Of a stretch of 64,000 nucleotides of DNA, positions 60,655-64,000 are shown piece by piece. Numbering within the stretch: position 1 is the first letter of the stretch; the number at the start of each line of letters is the position of its first letter. A program made the position numbers and the translations under genes. This DNA comes from Cristatella mucedo. Lineage: Eukaryota > Bryozoa > Phylactolaemata > Cristatellidae. The stretch covers positions 3,857,501-3,921,500 of the forward strand of contig WPIO01000035.1 in assembly GCA_009760855.2 (NCBI GenBank), given 5' to 3'. The notes beneath the pieces are model-generated. The model saw only the letters and a list, made by a program, of their open reading frames with translations. It did not search any database and had not been told where the DNA came from.

Positions 60655-61058
60655 CGCCCTCAGGTCCTGTGTGGACAATATATTAGCGGTCCCATTCCTC
60701 CGCTTAAAGACAGTTGGCGACAGAAGCTTTAGCTCTGCAGGTCCTAGACTGTGGAACTCGCTTCCACAATTCTTACGCAACGACATCTACTCTCCAACTG
60801 CCGACTATGGCACATCTTTTTCAGCGGTCCTGAACTGCTACTTCTATGCTACTCACTACCTCAACTGCTCTCCTAACTCTGCTATGCTTCCCACTTTCTC
60901 TTTGTTGCATGCGACGAAGTCTGTTGGCTACCGAATGCGTACCGAAAGCCGCTTAGGCTGTGAGTGCGCTATACAAAACTCTCCTGCGTAACACCCACAT
61001 GGTCTTTATGACTTTGTGGAGTTACTGACGGAGATACATTACATTACATTACATATAT
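60655..61058 (+). mobile_element. LINE family 2, 3' insertion specific to copy B
   Basis: The family-2 C-terminus (LRSCVDNILAVPFLRLKTV, SLPQFLRNDI), then the 3' UTR and an ACATTACATT tail. At the matching site in copy A (about 7259) the sequence runs through without it, so it inserted after the duplication. It has fewer lesions than other family-2 copies. Confidence 0.85.
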
Positions 61059-61796
61059 TTCAATTACATTAGCTATATTCAATATAAACTGTTTGCACCC
61101 TTGAAATTACTTTTTTAGCTTTGTTTCATGGCAGCACACTTTTTGCAGCTATGGATAGCAAAAGAAGGTATTGCATTTATGGTAGACTTTGAAATATGAG
61201 CCCGACTGCTAAATCCTTTTTGAAGTTTGTGCATGGCCTAAGCAAAGACACCTAGGATAGTCTAGCCGGACCCACAAGATTTATATTTATACTGCTATTC
61301 CCATAATCAATAGCTCGTAGCTTTCGCACAAGTATCGCTCCTGCTTAATGTGTGCATATAATAAATCAATGCTAAGTAAGACTAGAAGTGTAACGGCTAG
61401 TGGCTTCTTATAACAATGTACTTCTTGAAGACCCAATACCATCCCCTTGCGGTCTTTACTGACTGACGAACTTTAGCCAAGCCATAAAAGGGAACTTTAA
61501 AAGCCTCTCTAATAAACGGAGTTATTCCTTAATCAGTTAACGTGGCCACAGTCGACTGACTTATAAAGCCTAGATTACACCCAAGGGTTTAAGAAAACTA
61601 CTCCTCTGTTTCCTTTTTCGTTCTAGGGAAAAACTTACTTTTATCCCTTGGAAAATCATCAAAAGCGTTTGAAAGAGCCAGTGTTCAGCAACTTCTTAGT
61701 CGGGATTTACGGTGAATCACTTAGCTGAACCTGCCACCCTGTGAGTAACTAACGGAATTCTAGCCAGAAAAACGATAGTAACGAAAACAGTACATT

Positions 61797-62500
61797 TAGT
61801 AAAGTGCCGTCAGAGAAATGAATCCCCTTCTAGACGCTTTACAAGTGCTGATTGTCAAAGAATATACCGCTCTGCTAACAGTGATGGATCTATCAGCTAC
61901 CTCTGACCCTACCGATCACGAAATCTTACTTGGACGAGTGAAGCCTGTTGATTTATTGTGGACAACGAAAGAACGAAATTATGCCACAGCATCTGTTGAT
62001 GAAAATAGCAGAACGCAAGAAAATGAATCCTAGGCGTTCGACACTCTCTCTTTTTTGCTGATAGAGCTACGATTTCAATCGGTTGATCAGGGCGAGCACT
62101 GAAAATTCCTTCAGCTAACCCCCAGGACAAGTAATGAAGTGGCTACTTAATGTCTAGCTAAACAGCTGCAACAGTTTCAGGGTTCCATGCTGTCAGGTCC
62201 ACTATGGACTGTAAGCTACCTAATTTATTTTTTAACTTTGGGCGACGACAGGAGCTATGATGGTTCTTCTAGGCTGTGGAACTCACTACCATAATTCTTA
62301 AGTAACGACGACAGTATTGCAGCTAACCGGTGCATATCCTTTGTAGCTATTTTGAGCTGCTATACCGCCTGAACGGCGATAACAATTTAGCTTTGCTTCT
62401 CAGTTTCTCTTCGTTATGTGAAATGACGTCTGTTTGCTTTCATATGTGTATCACAAGCTGGTAATGCTTTTAGTGTGCTATCTAAAATTCTCTAGTTATA
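61797..62500 (+). mobile_element. LINE family 2, decayed copy in duplication B
   Basis: Counterpart of 8000-9280. It starts with an inverted GCGTCTAGAAGGGG tail, keeps the LTVMDLSATSDPTDHEILL segment, then lacks about 580 bp present in copy A before resuming at the downstream RT region. Confidence 0.6.
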
Positions 62501-63339
62501 AAGAAAACCGAAATAAGACTAGAGCAGATACAGGGCAGACAGAAAGGAAGATACTGCCTACACCGTTATGACTCATTTGTCAGTAGTTACAAGTGGAGAA
62601 AATTAATGTGTATCTGAGACACAGGCAGTGCGATCCACCAGTTCCCGGATTTTTGCATTGTTGAGAAGGATGGTCTAGAGTTGACGTAGTCACAGTAGTT
62701 ACCCTATCCTAGGAGTGTTGCATCACCAAAGACGAGTGTGCAGATGCTTGTTAGGCGATATAGTCTGATAACAAGTATAATTTATAAATACAAACACATC
62801 GATATAGACATCTACAAACGAGCGGACTGTCAATATTCGCGAATTTCCGTTAAACCAGAGAGGAAAGACTGCGAGAGTCACATGCCGTCTGCGATTCTCT
62901 CAAGCTTGTCACACCACACACTTTGCATGCCCGTCAAGACGAAGCTGGTATAACTATTCGTATATCAGGCTACTGTGCAAAGTGCATTGGAGCAGCGGCC
63001 AGAATAATGAGATTGCATTTCACTAAATTTAACAAGGAAGTCTCATGTCCATTGGAGTAGAATGTGTTGATAGGAAGCATAAAAACCGATACCATAAACA
63101 TTGATCAAGCACGACTTACTGATCTAAAGAATAGGTGCAAAGGTCTTGAACTCAACGCCGGCAGTCGTGCGAGTAAATCCTCAGCAGGCTGTAAAGGACA
63201 TGCCTTCACAGTTTATCTGGATATTGATGCACGTCTGAGACCAATCCCGATCTGCTTCCTGTAACTTCTACTCAGCAATTGGCTGCAAATAGAAAATGCC
63301 ATGTAGATAAATGATCCTAAGCCACGAGGGTGTGGGCTA

Positions 63340-64000
63340 TGAACTGCTGATGTAATTGGATAGGAGGGCCAGGCAAGGGAAAGCACATAAACCAATACTC
63401 ATTCATCATCATGCCCCGAGAATCAGAAGCTATCCATAAACTTGGCATATGGCCAGTGGTTATCTGGCCTGGCTTGCTATTGCCTCTTGCAGAGCCTCTG
63501 AGCTCAAAGGGCTTTGCCAGAGAGTCTATCACATCCGGGTCGAGTCAATCTTATCTGAGATGCTACAGATATGCCTTCATAAATTCGACGACTTCTGCTC
63601 CATATATTGTTCTGCAATACGGACAGGTCACATTGGATGAACGCCTGGTCTTACTAGTACAAATTTGGATTAAGCTTGAGCTAAAAACACGAGGTCCCTA
63701 CATTTACCTTGCTGCAATTAAAATGCAGCCAACGTATATTGATTTTTTATCTCGCAATGCACCCTTGATGCTATTTCTGATTGCTACCTTCATCCTACAT
63801 TTAGCATGATTTTACCACGGCTATAAACGAGATGCACACTGAATTAGAAACAGCAGAAAAATAAGCCTCTTAGTTTTTCTTAGAGATCTGATAATATTGC
63901 CATGGGCAGATTTTTATCTCTATTGACTTACCGAATTTTCATTGTATAACTGCATTCAACTAGCAGTGTGTGATTAGCTGTTCTACCAGGCTGCATACAT
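63340..64000 (+). repeat. SegR copy at the right edge
   Basis: It matches 10190-10960 closely (GGGAAAGCAC, TTGCAGAGCCTCTGAGCTCA, ATTTTTATCTCTAT). It is cut by the window end. Confidence 0.7.

Larger units (their letters stand above)
51066..64000. repeat. Segmental duplication, copy B
   Basis: This is the direct-orientation partner of 438-10990 and runs to the end of the window, so its right limit is unknown. It includes an internal tandem duplication (55430-56500 and 56510-57570) and an older related unit (about 52860-54050). It lacks about 580 bp of LINE sequence that copy A has between about 8150 and 8720. Stretches without listed exons (for example 52060-53900, 59900-60640 and 62500-63330) show only homology to copy A. 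Confidence 0.85.

Overview
This window looks like gene-poor nuclear DNA from a metazoan, most likely an invertebrate. It is AT-rich. It has spliced exons with GT..AG borders, many decayed copies of two LINE families, tRNA-derived SINE fragments, SPIN-like hAT MITEs, and long TA, TG and CTGT microsatellites. There is no bacterial-style gene layout. The species cannot be fixed from the sequence. SPIN-like hATs and L2/CR1-type LINEs with ATT tails would fit a lophotrochozoan such as a mollusc or flatworm, but that is inference.

The main gene content is a pair of minus-strand, multi-exon caspase-family genes in a direct segmental duplication: copy A about 438-10990 and copy B about 51066-64000. 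Most of their exons are short. In copy B a chain of phase-compatible exons runs from an ATG at 59849, through small linker exons at 57.5, 56.4, 54.0 and 51.8 kb, to caspase p20 exons at 49.3 and 48.9 kb (SHG histidine motif), an ACRG active-site exon at 44.0 kb, p10 exons at 43.7 kb, and a stop at 43508. Copy A shows the matching 5' exons (6.4, 4.6, 1.8 and 1.2 kb); its catalytic half would lie left of position 1. Copy B carries an in-frame TAA, a frame-breaking 153-nt exon and a damaged 51.8-kb exon, so it is scored as a probable pseudogene. A second, decayed p10 cassette lies at 44.2-44.5 kb.

Layout: 1-437 LINE tail; 438-10990 duplication A with caspase 5' exons and a decayed LINE; 10.2-12.8 kb segmental repeat copies; 12.8-15.1 kb arm 1 of an inverted duplication, carrying a SPIN-like MITE and a GC-rich solo-LTR-like insert; 15.7-18.8 kb a repeat unit with a 91-codon ORF, split by a nearly full-RT LINE; 19.2-20.95 kb a very AT-rich island with phage-tail-fibre-like coding remnants; 21.6-26 kb LINE tail and two tandem copies of the 91-codon repeat; 26-28 kb a GC-rich island and LINE tail; 28.4-31.9 kb SINE-like fragments and a family-2 LINE; 32.8-34.6 kb arm 2 of the inverted duplication; 34.4-37 kb a degenerate satellite of roughly 170-bp period; 37.1-41.7 kb two direct copies of a TG-bearing segment; 41.7-47.8 kb decayed LINEs, a SINE and the caspase 3' exons; 48-51 kb caspase p20 exons; 51-64 kb duplication B.

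Nothing here forms an operon or a multi-gene pathway. The only cellular function readable from the sequence is cysteine-protease (caspase) signalling. The rest is transposon-derived or duplicated non-coding DNA.
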